Shown here piece by piece: positions 30,070-41,400 of a DNA stretch of 64,000 bases (positions are counted from its first letter, which is position 1; every line of letters starts with the position of its first letter). The notes under the pieces are model-generated. The model made no database searches. It worked only from the letters and a program-made list of their open reading frames with translations, and was not told where the DNA came from. The position numbers and the translations under genes are program-made. The stretch comes from Massilia solisilvae (lineage in GTDB: Bacteria; Pseudomonadota; Gammaproteobacteria; Burkholderiales; Burkholderiaceae_D), in assembly GCF_024753215.1 (NCBI RefSeq), contig NZ_JANUGV010000001.1, forward strand, positions 1,364,001 through 1,428,000. The letters are read 5' to 3'.

Positions 30070-33063
30070 ATGACGCCCTCGATCACCCGCAGCCTGCAGC
30101 CTGCTCCGGCCAATCCCGCTTCGCGCCTGCGCTTGTGGGCCGGCGGGGTGGCGTTGTCGCTGCTGGTCGGGGGGCTGCTGTACCTGCTGACCGCGCGCGA
30201 GCTGGAGCAGGACGCGCAAAGCCGTTTCGAGGTCGCCGCGCACGACGCCCAGCAGCGCCTGGCCAGCGCGGTCCAGTCCTGCACCGGCGTGGTGCGCGGG
30301 CTGGCCGCGCTGTTCGAGGCCGGCGACGAGGTCACCCGCGTCGAATTTTCGCGCTACGTCGCTTCGCTCGACCTGCCGCACAGCCTGCCGGCGCTGGAGG
30401 CGGTGTCGTGGGCGCCGTGGGTGCCGGACGCGCGGCGCGATGCCTTCGTCGCCTCGGTGCGCGCCGACCGCAGCATCGACCCGCGCGGCTACCCCGACTT
30501 CGACATCAAGCCGCCGGGACGCCGCCAGGGCTACGCCGTGATCACCTACATGGAACCACTGGAGCCGTACCGCGAGAAATTCGGCAACGACATCGCCGCC
30601 AACCCGGCGGTGCTGCGCGCGCTGGAGGAGTCGCGCGATGGCGGCGGGATCAGCGCGACCAGCCAGCCGCTGCAGGTTTCCCGGCCCACGCCGCACATTG
30701 CGCTGGGCATGCGCATGCCGGTGTATGCCGGGGGCGAGGTGCCGTCGACCGTACAAGCGCGGCGCGCGCGCTACATGGGCTCGGCCGGCGTCAGCTTTTC
30801 GGTGCCGGCGCTGGTCGAGCGCGCGCTGGAAGGCTACGGACCGCAGGTGCTGGCGCTGGCGCTGTACTCCGCCGGCCCCGCCAAGCCGGCCGGGCCGCTC
30901 GGGATCGCGCGCGGCGACCGGCTGCTGTACCGTTCGCCCGCCGGGCCTGCCGGCGAGCGCTTCGAGACGGTGCTGCCGGTCGATTACAACGGCATCCTGT
31001 GGAAGGCCAGCTTCTCGGCGCTCAAGACGGACATGTACGCCGGCTTCGACCGGCGCGTGCCGTGGCTGGCGCTGGCCGCCGGCTTCGTCGCGACGCTGCT
31101 GGTGTACGGCCTGTTCGTCAAGCTGTACTGGACCGGGCGCGGCGCGCTGGCCCAGCGCGCCTTGCTCGACACGGTGCTGGACAATCTCGACGCCTACGTG
31201 TACATGAAGGACCGCGAGCGCCGCTACCGGTACGTGAACGCCAAAGCCGCCGCCGCGTTCGGCCGCAACGCCGAGCAGGTGCCCGGGATGCGCGACCGCG
31301 ACCTGATGCCGGCCGGGCAGGCCGACCGCCTGTGGGCGCGCGACGAAGCCGTGTTCGCGCACCGGCGGCGCGTGGCCGAACAGATCGAATTCGTCCACCA
31401 CGACGGCAGCGTGCACCAGCTGTGGAGCGTGCGTGTGCCGATGGTGGCCGATGGCCAGGTGGCCGCGGTGCTGGGGGTGGCGACCGACGTCACCGAGCTG
31501 CACCAGCTCAAGGCCCAGGCCGACGCTGCCAACCGCGCCAAGAGCGAGTTCCTGTCCAACATGAGCCACGAGATCCGCACGCCGATGAACAGCATCATCG
31601 GCATGACGCACCTGGCGCGCCAGGCGGCGCTGGAGCCCAGGCTGCGCGATTACCTCGACAAGATCCGCCACTCGGGGCAGCACCTGCTGGGCATCATCAA
31701 CCACCTGCTCGACTTTTCCAAGATCGAGGCCGGCAAGCTCGAACTGGAAGAACTCGACGTGTCGCTCGACCAGCTGATGCGCAACGTCGGCGGCCAGCTC
31801 GAGGAAGCGGCCGCCGCCAAAGGGCTGCAGCTGCGTTTTGACGTCGCCCCGGATCTGCAGCGGACGCTGCGCGGCGATCCGCTGCGGCTGGAGCAGGTGC
31901 TGCTCAACTTCACCGGCAACGCGATCAAGTTCTCCGAGGCCGGCGTCGTCCGCGTGAGCGCCTCCAGCCTGGCGCGCGAAGACGGGCACACGCTGGTGCG
32001 GTTCGAGGTGCGGGACCAGGGCATCGGCATCGACCCGGCCGAACTGGGTAAATTGTTCAGCCCGTTCCACCAGGCGGACACCTCGACCACGCGCCGCCAC
32101 GGTGGCACCGGACTGGGGCTGGTCATCAGCAAGCAGCTGGCCGAGCTGATGGGCGGCAGCGTGGGCGTGGACAGCGTGCCGGGGCAGGGCAGCACGTTCT
32201 GGTTCACCGCCAGGCTCGCCGATGCAGGCGACGCCGCAGCGGGACCGGCGCAGGATTGCGAACGCCTGCCGACGGCGATCGCCGGCACGCGCATCCTGCT
32301 GGTCGAGGACAACGTGTTCAGCCAGCAGGTCGGGCGCGAGCTGCTCGAGCTGGCGGGCGCCCGGGTGATGGTCGCCGCCAACGGCAGCGAGGCGCTGGAC
32401 ATGCTCGCCTGCGCGCCGTTCGATTGCGTGCTGATGGACCTGCAGATGCCGGTGATGGACGGGATCGAGGCGACGCGCCGGATCCGCGCCGATGCCGCGC
32501 TGCGCGACACCGTGGTCATCGCCATGACCGCGAACGCCAGCCTCGAGGACCGCGCCCGCTGCCTGGCGGCGGGAATGAACGACTTCGTCACCAAGCCGGT
32601 GGCGCCCGAACAGCTTGCCGAAACGGTGGCCCGTTCGCTGGGGCGGCGCGGGCAGGCAGCGCCCGCGCCGCCCGCGTCCCCGTCCCGTGAAAAGCCCGCG
32701 GCCAGCCCGGGCCTGCTCGACACTACCTCGCTTGCCGCCGCGCTGGGCGGTGACCGCGACAAAATGCGCAAGTTTGCGTTCCTGTTCCTCGACAGTGCGC
32801 GCGAGGGGATGGCCGAGATCGACGTCGCGCTGGCCAGCGGCGACCTGGAGCGTGCCGCCGCGGCCGCGCACCGGATCAAGTCCTCGGCGCGCACCGTGGG
32901 CGCCAACAGTTTCGCTCTGGTGTGCGCCGACCTGGAAGCGCAGCGCGAGCGTGGCGCGCTGGCGCAGGCGCGGGCACTGGCGGCCCGGCTGCGCGGGCTG
33001 CATGCCCGGCTCGAGCGCCAGATCGGCGCCGAACTGGGGGCGCGCGCCACCGACACGCGCTGA
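30070..33063 (+). CDS. CHASE-PAS hybrid sensor histidine kinase with REC and HPt
   Basis: 997 residues, inner membrane. First transmembrane helix around residues 25-45, periplasmic CHASE domain (about 75-300, with PGRRQGYAVITYMEP), second helix about 338-358, PAS (about 370-480), HisKA with His500 (FLSNMSHEIRTPMN), HATPase (GIDPAELGKLF..., HGGTGLGLVISK), REC with Asp790 (LMDLQMPVMDG) and HPt with His934 (AAHRIKSSART). The full relay chain is in one protein; an output regulator must lie elsewhere. It starts 94 nt after the synthase gene and may be read through from it. Ligand unknown. Confidence 0.95.
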   Translation: MTPSITRSLQPAPANPASRLRLWAGGVALSLLVGGLLYLLTARELEQDAQSRFEVAAHDAQQRLASAVQSCTGVVRGLAALFEAGDEVTRVEFSRYVASLDLPHSLPALEAVSWAPWVPDARRDAFVASVRADRSIDPRGYPDFDIKPPGRRQGYAVITYMEPLEPYREKFGNDIAANPAVLRALEESRDGGGISATSQPLQVSRPTPHIALGMRMPVYAGGEVPSTVQARRARYMGSAGVSFSVPALVERALEGYGPQVLALALYSAGPAKPAGPLGIARGDRLLYRSPAGPAGERFETVLPVDYNGILWKASFSALKTDMYAGFDRRVPWLALAAGFVATLLVYGLFVKLYWTGRGALAQRALLDTVLDNLDAYVYMKDRERRYRYVNAKAAAAFGRNAEQVPGMRDRDLMPAGQADRLWARDEAVFAHRRRVAEQIEFVHHDGSVHQLWSVRVPMVADGQVAAVLGVATDVTELHQLKAQADAANRAKSEFLSNMSHEIRTPMNSIIGMTHLARQAALEPRLRDYLDKIRHSGQHLLGIINHLLDFSKIEAGKLELEELDVSLDQLMRNVGGQLEEAAAAKGLQLRFDVAPDLQRTLRGDPLRLEQVLLNFTGNAIKFSEAGVVRVSASSLAREDGHTLVRFEVRDQGIGIDPAELGKLFSPFHQADTSTTRRHGGTGLGLVISKQLAELMGGSVGVDSVPGQGSTFWFTARLADAGDAAAGPAQDCERLPTAIAGTRILLVEDNVFSQQVGRELLELAGARVMVAANGSEALDMLACAPFDCVLMDLQMPVMDGIEATRRIRADAALRDTVVIAMTANASLEDRARCLAAGMNDFVTKPVAPEQLAETVARSLGRRGQAAPAPPASPSREKPAASPGLLDTTSLAAALGGDRDKMRKFAFLFLDSAREGMAEIDVALASGDLERAAAAAHRIKSSARTVGANSFALVCADLEAQRERGALAQARALAARLRGLHARLERQIGAELGARATDTR

Positions 33064-33073
33064 GGCGCTCGCG

Positions 33074-33862
33074 CTACATCTGGCGGAACAGGTGCGCGTA
33101 CAGCGGGCTCACGCGCAGCTTTTCGGCGCGCTGCCTCAGGTTGAGCAACAGCTTGCCCGACTCGTCGCGCACGGCGCTCTTCACGCAGGCGCAATTGACG
33201 ATGACGCCGCGGTGGACCTGCCAGAACACGGCCGGATCCAGCTGCGCGAGCAGTTCCTTCAGCGTCAGGCGGATCAGCGCCTCGCCGTCGGCGGTGACGA
33301 CGTTGACGTATTTGTCCACCGCCTCGAAATAGACCACCTCGGCCACGGGGATCATGCGCACCTGGTTGCCCACCGCGGCGCGCACCATGGTCAGCCGCTC
33401 GACCTGCGGCGGCGCCGGCGTCAAGGCGCGCATCTGCGCCAGCAGCTGCTGCATCGCGTCCGCGGACGGCCCGCTGCGTGCCGACAGGCGCTGGCGCAGG
33501 CGCTCCACGGTCCTGCCCAGGCGCGCGTCGTTGACTGGCTTGAGCACGTAGTCGGCGGCGTCGCGCTCGATGGCGGCCAGCGCGAATTCGTCATACGCGG
33601 TCACGAACACGACCAGCGGGAACGGCACGCCGGCCGGCCATGCCTCGGCCAGTTCCTCCGCCACCTCCAGGCCGGTCTTGCCGGGCATTTTGATGTCCAG
33701 GAAAAGCACCTCGGGCCGCAGCGCGAGCGCGCGCTCGATCGCATTCAGGCCGTTGGGGCAGGTGGCGACGATCGACAGCTCCGGCCACAGCCGGGCAAGG
33801 CTGTGCTCGAGGGTGGCGGCAAGAATGGGTTCGTCTTCGGCGATCAGGGCGCGGATGTTCAT
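33074..33862 (-). CDS. LytTR-family response regulator
   Basis: 262 residues. N-terminal receiver with acidic pocket AEDEP and phospho-acceptor Asp56 (FLDIKMPGKTG), switch residues TAYDEFAL and KPV, and a C-terminal LytTR DNA-binding domain from about residue 150 (IPVAEVVYFEAVDKYVNVVT, FWQVHRGVIVN). It is coupled to the sensor kinase gene 3 nt upstream. LytTR regulators bind direct repeats; the regulon here is not evident. Convergent with the CHASE kinase, 10 nt apart. Confidence 0.94.
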   Translation of the reverse strand: MNIRALIAEDEPILAATLEHSLARLWPELSIVATCPNGLNAIERALALRPEVLFLDIKMPGKTGLEVAEELAEAWPAGVPFPLVVFVTAYDEFALAAIERDAADYVLKPVNDARLGRTVERLRQRLSARSGPSADAMQQLLAQMRALTPAPPQVERLTMVRAAVGNQVRMIPVAEVVYFEAVDKYVNVVTADGEALIRLTLKELLAQLDPAVFWQVHRGVIVNCACVKSAVRDESGKLLLNLRQRAEKLRVSPLYAHLFRQM

Positions 33863-33865
33863 GTG

Positions 33866-34906
33866 TCAGGCGGGCAGGGTGATGGTGGCAAGGGCGCCGG
33901 CGGGCATTGCCGCTTGCAGCGACAGTGATGCGCGCTCGCCGTACACGGCGCGCAGCCGGTCGCGGGTATTGGCAAGGCCGAGCCGCGTTCCCGGCTTGAC
34001 GGGCGGCGCGTCAATGCCGCGGCCGGTGTCTTCGACCGACAGGATCAGCAGCGAGCCTTCCCGGCGCGCGCGCACGGCGATGGCGCCGCCGTCAGGCTGC
34101 GGCTCCAGGCCATGCGCGATCGCGTTTTCGACGAGCGGCTGGAGCAGCATCGGCGGCAGGCTGGCCTGGGCCAGTTCCGCGGGCAGGTCGAGCGAATAGG
34201 CCAGGCGCGCGCCCATGCGCACCGCCATCAGGCCGAGGTAGGCTTCGGCCAGCGCAAATTCGCGCGCCAGGGTGGTCGATTCGGCGCGCGAGGCGGTGAG
34301 GGTGGCGCGCAGGAACTGGATCAGCTGGTCCAGCATGTGCTGGGCGCGTGCCGAGTCGATCGCGATCAGGCCCTGCACGTTGGCGAGCGTATTGAACAGC
34401 ATGTGCGGCTCGAGCTGGGCCTGCAGCAGCTGCAACTGGGCCTGCACCGCCTGCCGTTCGACCGCCTCGGCGCGGGCGCGCTCGCTGGCGGCCGCCGCGC
34501 GTGCCCGCAGCAGGCCTTCGCGGCCGATGAAAAAGACGGTTGCGCCGAGCATGGCCAGGGTCGTGAACATCAGGCCGCCGGAGCGGGTGAGGCTGTGGCG
34601 CACATCGACCGGATGGCCCATGATCGAGGCGGCCAGCGCGGTTCCAGCCACTTGCGCCACCACGACGCTGGCGCCAATGAGCAGCGCGAACAGCCACCAG
34701 TTCGGTATCCGGTGTTCGCCCCACAGCAGCAGGCGGGTGATATCAGAGACGAGAAAGGCGATGCCCCCGATGCTCAGCGAATACACCAGGTTGGTCAGGA
34801 AGCCGGGGTGCGGGTTGAGCGCCCAGATCACCATCGCGCACATCAGCGTCAGGACCAGGCTGTAGGCGCCATCGAGGGCGAGCCGTTTGAAGGGGAATCT
34901 GTTCAT
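33866..34906 (-). CDS. LytS-like sensor histidine kinase (HisKA_7/His_kinase family)
   Basis: 346 residues from the ATG at 34906. Four hydrophobic segments in residues 10-130, a coiled-coil linker, then the His_kinase domain QLQLLQAQLEPHMLFNTLANVQGLI, in which the phospho-accepting His is in EPHMLFNTL, and the ATP-binding part (LVENAIAHGL, DTGRGI, GLANTRDRL). Partner of the downstream LytTR regulator. The signal is presumably sensed within the membrane; there is no large periplasmic domain. Divergent from recC. Confidence 0.92.
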   Translation of the reverse strand: MNRFPFKRLALDGAYSLVLTLMCAMVIWALNPHPGFLTNLVYSLSIGGIAFLVSDITRLLLWGEHRIPNWWLFALLIGASVVVAQVAGTALAASIMGHPVDVRHSLTRSGGLMFTTLAMLGATVFFIGREGLLRARAAAASERARAEAVERQAVQAQLQLLQAQLEPHMLFNTLANVQGLIAIDSARAQHMLDQLIQFLRATLTASRAESTTLAREFALAEAYLGLMAVRMGARLAYSLDLPAELAQASLPPMLLQPLVENAIAHGLEPQPDGGAIAVRARREGSLLILSVEDTGRGIDAPPVKPGTRLGLANTRDRLRAVYGERASLSLQAAMPAGALATITLPA

Positions 34907-35109
34907 GTCTGCAGTGTCAGGCCGCGCCAGCGCCACGTGCAAGCGGCGTGCGACGAAACCGGCCGCGGGTGGCGCGAAACGCGGCTGGCATCGACCCGGC
35001 CCGGTGGCCCCGCGGCGATATTGACGAGATTATACGGCCGGGCCTGAACCCTACCATAGCGGCCGCGAAGATAGTATCCTGTGCGACCAGGCTGCCCAAC
35101 CATATACGA

Positions 35110-38100
35110 ATGTCCCAACCGCTCACTCCCGGCTTGCTGATTTTGCACGGCAACCAGATGGAACTGCTGCGCGAAGCCGTGTTCGACTGGCTGCGCAGCC
35201 ATCCGCTCGGCCCGCTCGAGCAGGAGACCATCCTGGTGCAGTCCAACGGCGTGGCCGAGTGGCTGAAGATCGCGCTGGCCGAGGAGCTGGGCGTGTACGC
35301 GGCCACGCAGGTGGCGCTGCCGGCGCGCTTCCTGTGGCAGGCCTACCGCGGCCTGCTCGGGCGCGAACGCGTGCCGTCGATCTCCCCGTTCGACAAGGGG
35401 CCGCTCACCTGGCGCCTGATGCGGCTGTTGCCGGCGCTGCTGGCCGACCCGGTGTTCGAGCCCCTGAAGCACTTCCTCGGCGACGGCGACCCCGAGCGGC
35501 GCCTGCAGCTGGCCGAGCGCCTGGCCGACCTGTTCGACCAGTACCAGGTGTACCGCGCCGACTGGCTGGCCGACTGGGAGCAGGGCCGCGACCTGTTGCG
35601 CCGTCCCGGGGGCGAGCCGCTGCCGCTGCCGCAGGACCAGCGCTGGCAGGCGCAGCTCTGGCGCGCGGTGCACGCGAGCCTGGACGCGGCGCTGCGCGAC
35701 ACCGGCCGCGCCACCATCCACGAGCGCTTTGTCGCGGCCAGCAGCGCCGGACTCGCCCCGGCCGGCCACCTGCCGCGGCGCGTGGTGCTGTTCGGGATGT
35801 CGGCCCTGCCGTACCAGACCTTGCAGGCGATCGCCGCGCTGTCGCGCTACACCCAGGTGCTGCTGGCCGTGCCCAATCCCTGCCAGTTCTACTGGGGCGA
35901 CATCATCGAAGGCCGCGAGCTGCTCAAGGCGGCGCACCGGCGCCAGCGCGCGCGTGAAGGCATCGACCTGGCCAGCGTGCCGCTCGAGGAGCTGCACGCC
36001 CACAGCCACCCGCTGCTGGCCAGCTGGGGCAGGCAGGGCCGCGACTTCGTGCGCATGCTCGACGAGTTCGACGGCTCGGGGAGCGAGCGCTTCGGCAACC
36101 TGCGCGTGGACCTGTTCTCGGAGGGCGCGCGCGGCACGTTGCTGTCGCAGGTGCAGGCCGCGGTGCGCGACCTGCTGCCGCTGCCGGAACACCCGCACGT
36201 GCCGCCCGATCCGGCCGACCGCTCGATCGAATTTCACATTGCGCACAGCGTGCAGCGCGAGGTCGAGGTGCTGCACGACCAGCTCCTGTCGCTGTTCGCG
36301 CAGGACCCCACGCTGCGCCCGCGCGACGTGGTGGTGATGGTGCCGGACATCGACACCTTCAGCGCTGCGATCCACGCCGTGTTCGACCAGCACAAGCGCA
36401 GCGATCCTCGCTACATCCCGTTCGAGATCGGCGACGTCAAGGACCGCAGCGTCAACCCGCTGCTGGTGGCGCTGGAATGGCTGCTGCGCCTGCCGCAGCA
36501 GCGCTGCCGCCAGAGCGAGGTGCGCGACCTGCTCGACGTGCCGTCGCTGTCCGCCCGGTTCGGCCTCGATGAAGACGACCTGCCCCTGCTTGCCCGCTGG
36601 ATCGAGGGCGCGGGCGTGCGCTGGGGGCTGGATGGCGCGCACCGCGCCGGCCTGGGCCTGGGCGCGGCGGGCGAACAGAACGCGTGGATGTTCGGCGTGC
36701 GCCGCATGCTGCTCGGTTACGCCAGCGGGGCGGGGACGAGCTTCCACGACATCGAACCGTACCCGGAAGTCGGTGGCCTCGATGCCGAACTGGCCGGTTC
36801 GCTCGCGCAGCTCATCGAGTCGCTGCTGGCCTGGCGCGAAACGCTGGCGCGGCCGCACCGTCCCGCCGAATGGGGCATGCGCGCGCGCGCGCTGCTGGCC
36901 GCGTTTTTCAAGGCCCACGACGAGGCCGACCGCCTGATGCTGCTCGACCTGGACAAGGCGCTTCAGTGCTGGCTCGAACTGTGCGACAGCGCCGGCTTCG
37001 ACGAAGCGGTGCCGCTGGCCGTGCTGCGCGAGGCCTGGCTCGGCCAGATCGACGAACCGACGCTTAACCACCAGTTCGTGTCCGGCGGCGTCACCTTCTG
37101 CACCCTGATGCCGATGCGCGCGGTGCCGTTCCGGGTGGTGTGCCTGCTTGGCATGAACGACGGCGACTTCCCGCGCCGCGCGCAGCAGGCCGATTTCGAC
37201 CTGCTGGCCGTGCCCGGCACCAGCCGCCCGGGCGACCGTTCGCGGCGCGACGACGACCGCTACCTGATGCTCGAAGCGCTGCTCGCCGCGCGCGACAGGC
37301 TGTACGTGAGCTGGGTCGGCCGCAACGTGCGCGACAACACCGAGCAGCCGGCGTCCGTGCTCGTATCGCAGCTGCGCGACTACCTTTGCGCCGGCTGGGA
37401 TCTCGACATCGCCAGCTTGACCACCGTGCACGCGCTGCAGCCGTTCAGCCGCGTGTACTTCGAGCGCGGCGGCCTGCCCACGTATGCTGGCGAATGGCGC
37501 GCCGCCCACGCCGCGCAGGACGGCGGTGCCGACGACGCGATCCCGCCGTACGAGCTGGAGCCGGACTACAGCCTCAAGCTGGCCGAACTTGCCCAGTTCG
37601 TGCGCCAGCCGGCACGCTACTTCTTCCGGCGCCGGCTCGGCGTGTCGTTCGCGGCCGAGGACGTGGTCGGCGAGGATGAGGAACCGTTCGCGCTGGACGC
37701 GCTGCAGCGTTACGCGCTCGAGGACCGGCTGCTCGACGACGCCGGCCACCCCGAGCCGGAGGACGATGTGCGCGCCACGCTGGTGCTGCGCGCGGACAGC
37801 CTGGCGCGCCAGGGCCTGCTGCCGATCGGCCTGGTCGGGCGCCAGTGGCAGGCCGAACTGGTCGAGGCGCTGGTTCCGGTGCGCACCGCCTGGCTCGCCC
37901 TGGCGGCGCGCTATCCCGCAGCGGCGCCCAAGCGTGCGGTCAGCCTGGAGCTGGGTGGCGTGCGGCTGGACGACTGGCTCGACCGCCTGCGCTCCGGCGC
38001 GGCCGGCGACACCGTCTGGCTGATGCAGATCTCGTCAAAGGTGCTGGACAAGGACGGTGCGCCGCGCGGCGACAAGCTGGTCGGCTGCTGGCTGCGCCAG

Positions 38101-38496
38101 CTCGCGGCCAGCGCGGTAGGCCAGCCGGTCACCGGCTATCTGGTTGCGCGCGATGCGCAGGTGACCATGCGTCCGCTCGCCCGCGAAGCCGGGCAGGCCG
38201 GCCTGGCCGCGCTCGTGGCCCTGTGGCGCCGCAACCTGGACGCGCCGCTCGCGGTGGCGTGCAAGGCGGCGCTCGCGCAACTGCTCGGCGGCGACCCGCG
38301 TGCGGCCTACGAAGGCGGCTTCGAACGCCAGGGTGAGGTCGAGCAGGACCAGTGCCTGGCGCGCCTGTGGCCAGACTTCGCAGCGCTCACCGCCGCAGGC
38401 GAATGGGACGCTGTGGTTGAGCAGCTGTACGGGCCGCTGGTGCAGTGGCTCCAGGAGGACATCAACATCATGGCGCATGACGGAGGCGAGCAATGA
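35110..38496 (+). CDS. recC: exodeoxyribonuclease V subunit gamma (RecC)
   Basis: 1128 residues, normal for RecC. Structural subunit of RecBCD that splits the DNA ends and recognises Chi. Family features: LLILHGNQMELL near the start, QVALPARFLWQAYRGLLG, the inactivated helicase fold with VVMVPDIDTFSAAI, and CLLGMNDGDFPRRAQQADFDLL in the second half. ATG at 35110 chosen; the frame is open for another 162 nt upstream without homology. First gene of recC-recB-recD, with its stop overlapping the recB ATG (ATGA). Confidence 0.95.
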   Translation: MSQPLTPGLLILHGNQMELLREAVFDWLRSHPLGPLEQETILVQSNGVAEWLKIALAEELGVYAATQVALPARFLWQAYRGLLGRERVPSISPFDKGPLTWRLMRLLPALLADPVFEPLKHFLGDGDPERRLQLAERLADLFDQYQVYRADWLADWEQGRDLLRRPGGEPLPLPQDQRWQAQLWRAVHASLDAALRDTGRATIHERFVAASSAGLAPAGHLPRRVVLFGMSALPYQTLQAIAALSRYTQVLLAVPNPCQFYWGDIIEGRELLKAAHRRQRAREGIDLASVPLEELHAHSHPLLASWGRQGRDFVRMLDEFDGSGSERFGNLRVDLFSEGARGTLLSQVQAAVRDLLPLPEHPHVPPDPADRSIEFHIAHSVQREVEVLHDQLLSLFAQDPTLRPRDVVVMVPDIDTFSAAIHAVFDQHKRSDPRYIPFEIGDVKDRSVNPLLVALEWLLRLPQQRCRQSEVRDLLDVPSLSARFGLDEDDLPLLARWIEGAGVRWGLDGAHRAGLGLGAAGEQNAWMFGVRRMLLGYASGAGTSFHDIEPYPEVGGLDAELAGSLAQLIESLLAWRETLARPHRPAEWGMRARALLAAFFKAHDEADRLMLLDLDKALQCWLELCDSAGFDEAVPLAVLREAWLGQIDEPTLNHQFVSGGVTFCTLMPMRAVPFRVVCLLGMNDGDFPRRAQQADFDLLAVPGTSRPGDRSRRDDDRYLMLEALLAARDRLYVSWVGRNVRDNTEQPASVLVSQLRDYLCAGWDLDIASLTTVHALQPFSRVYFERGGLPTYAGEWRAAHAAQDGGADDAIPPYELEPDYSLKLAELAQFVRQPARYFFRRRLGVSFAAEDVVGEDEEPFALDALQRYALEDRLLDDAGHPEPEDDVRATLVLRADSLARQGLLPIGLVGRQWQAELVEALVPVRTAWLALAARYPAAAPKRAVSLELGGVRLDDWLDRLRSGAAGDTVWLMQISSKVLDKDGAPRGDKLVGCWLRQLAASAVGQPVTGYLVARDAQVTMRPLAREAGQAGLAALVALWRRNLDAPLAVACKAALAQLLGGDPRAAYEGGFERQGEVEQDQCLARLWPDFAALTAAGEWDAVVEQLYGPLVQWLQEDINIMAHDGGEQ

Positions 38497-41400
38497 GCGA
38501 GCTGCTCGACCCGCTGCGTTTTCCGCTGCACGGCTCGCGCCTGATCGAGGCGAGCGCCGGCACCGGCAAGACCTGGACCATCGCCGCGCTGTACCTGCGC
38601 CTCGTGCTCGGCCACGGCGGCGCAGACGGCTTCCCGCGCCCGCTGCTGCCAGCCGAAATTCTGGTGATGACCTTCACCCGCGCGGCCACGCGCGAGCTGT
38701 CCAACCGTATTCGCCAGCGCCTGGTGGACGCGGCCGCGTATTTCCGCGGCGAGGGCGAGGCGAACGATACCTACCTGCGTGCGCTGGCCGAGGCTTACCC
38801 CACGCAGGCCGAGCGCAACGTGGCCGCGCACCGGCTGGTGCTGGCTGCCGAAACGATGGACGAGGCGGCCGTGTTCACCATCGACGCCTGGTGCCAGCGC
38901 ATGCTGCGCGAGCACGCATTCGACAGCGGCAGCCTGTTCGACGAGGAGCTGGTGAGCGACGAGCGCGCGCTGTTCGAGGACGCGGCCCACGACTACTGGC
39001 GCCAGCACGTGTACCCGCTCGACAGCCACGCGTTGGGCGCGGTGCTCGAGTGCTGGGGCGACGTGCAGGTGCTCAAGCAGTCCGTGCGCGAACTGGTGCC
39101 GCGCTGCGAGGCGATGGGAGCGCAGGCCGGCGAACCTTTGCCGGTCCTGGTGCCGCGCTTGCAGCGCGAGCAGCAGGCGCAGCTGGCGCGCCTGAAAGAA
39201 GGCTGGTTCGACCGAGCCAACGAGATGGAACAGTGGATCGCCTCGCTGCGCGCGGCGAACCCGAAGTGCTTCAACGGGAACAAGATGCGGGCCGATTCGC
39301 TCGCCAAGTGGTTCGAAGCCTTGCGCGTGTGGGCGAACGACCCGGTGGCGGTCAAGCCCGACCTGAACGATACTGCGTGGTCGCGGCTCACGCCGGACGG
39401 CATCCACGACGCCTTCGCCAAGGATTATTTCGCCGACATCCCGGAGTGCTTCGAGCGCATGCCCGAGCTGCGCGGCGCGCTGCAGGCGATCGCGCCGCTG
39501 TCGCACGCGCTGCTGCGCCACGCGGCCCGGCACATCGCGCGCCGCATGGCCGAGCTCAAAGAGCGCAACCGCCAGTTCGGCTTTGCCGACATGTTGCACC
39601 GCCTGCGCGACGCGCTCGAAGGCCCGAACGGCGAGGCACTGCGCCGCCGGATCGTGGCCCAGTTCCCGGTTGCGCTGGTGGACGAATTCCAGGATACCTC
39701 GCCCGACCAGTACCGCATCTTCAACCTGCTGTACCGGGTCGCGGACAACGACCCGTCGCAGGGCCTGTTCCTGATCGGCGACCCGAAGCAATCGATCTAC
39801 GGCTTTCGCGGCGCCGACATCCACAGCTACCTGGCGGCGCGCCGCGCCACTGCGGGCCGCCACTACAAGCTCGGCACCAACTTCCGCTCGACCGAAGGCA
39901 TCGTCGAGGCGGTCAACCAGCTGTTCCTGCACGCCGAGAACGGCTACGCCGCCGGCGCGTTCCGCTTCAAGAAGGAAGACGAAAACCCGCTGCCGTTCGA
40001 TAAGGTGGACGCCAACGGCCGCAAGGAACGGCTGGTCGGCGTCGATGGGCCTTACCAGGCGCTGGCCGTGGCCTGCTGCGAGCAGGAAGACCTGAAGGCC
40101 GACGACTACCGCGAGTTCTTCGCCCACCACTGCGCCGAGCACATTGTGCGGTTGCTCAACGACCCCTGGGTTGGCTTCCTGCGCGAAGATGGCGAATTCG
40201 TGCGCCTGAAACCGGCCGACGTCGCCGTGCTGGTGCGCGACCGCAACGAAGCCAACGCGATCCGTCGCGCGCTCCAGCAGCGCATGGTGGCGAGCGTTTA
40301 TTTGTCGGACAAGGACTCGGTGGTCGAAAGCGAGGAAGCGGCGGACGTGCTGCGCTGGCTGCGCGCGGTCGCCAACCCGCTGGACGGCGCGCTGGCCCGC
40401 GCAGCGTTCGCAACGGCGACCGCGCGCCTGCCGCTGGCCGAACTGGCGCGGCTGGCCGCGGACGAAGTGGCCTGGGAGGAGCGCGTCGAGCAGCTCAAGG
40501 CGCTGCACGTGGCGTGGCAGCGCCAGGGCGTGCTGGCCATGCTGCGCCGCTTCATCCACGAGCTGGAGCTGCCGGCGCGCCTGCTGGCCGAGCCGGGTGG
40601 CGAGCGCCGCCTGACCAACCTGCTGCACCTGGCCGAACTGCTGCAGCAAGCAAGCCGCGAATTGGATGGCGAGCAGGCGCTCGTGCGCTGGTTCGCCGAA
40701 CAGGTGGAAGGCGCAGGCGAGGGTGGCGACGAGCGCGTGCTGCGGCTGGAAAGCGACGCCGAGCTGGTCAAGGTCGTCACCGTCCACAAGTCCAAGGGCC
40801 TGGAATACCCGCTGGTGTACCTGCCGTTTGCCGTCACCGCGCGCAAGGTGGAGGGCAGCCGCCGCAGCTTCGTCGAGTTCGTGCACGAGGACGGCACGCG
40901 CACAATCGACCTGGCGCTGGCCGAGGAGGCGGTGCTGGCGGCCGACCGTGCGCGCCTGGAGGAAGACCTGCGCCTGCTGTACGTGGCGCTCACCCGCGCC
41001 AGCCATTTCCTGTGGCTGGGCGTGGCCGCGCTGGCCAGTCGCAAGAAGGGCCAGAACCGGCTGCACGAATCCGCGCTGGGCTACCTGCTCACCGGCGGCG
41101 ACCCGATCGCGCCGGGCGAACTGCGCGCACGCTTCGAGCACCTGCGCGCCGGCCTGTCCTCGATCGAACTGCACACGCTGGAACCGGCGCAGGGCGCTAC
41201 CTTGCTGAACCGGGTGGAAGAAAAGCCGGAGCTGATCGACGCCCCCGTGTACCGCGCCCGTTTCGAGCGCGACTGGACGGTCGGTTCGTTCACCTCGCTG
41301 GCGCGCCAGGCCGGCGCCGCGCCCACCCGCGCCCAGGACGAGACCCTGCTCGAGGAGCTGGCGGGCGAAGTGCCGGCGCCGCTGGCGATCGATGACGTGC

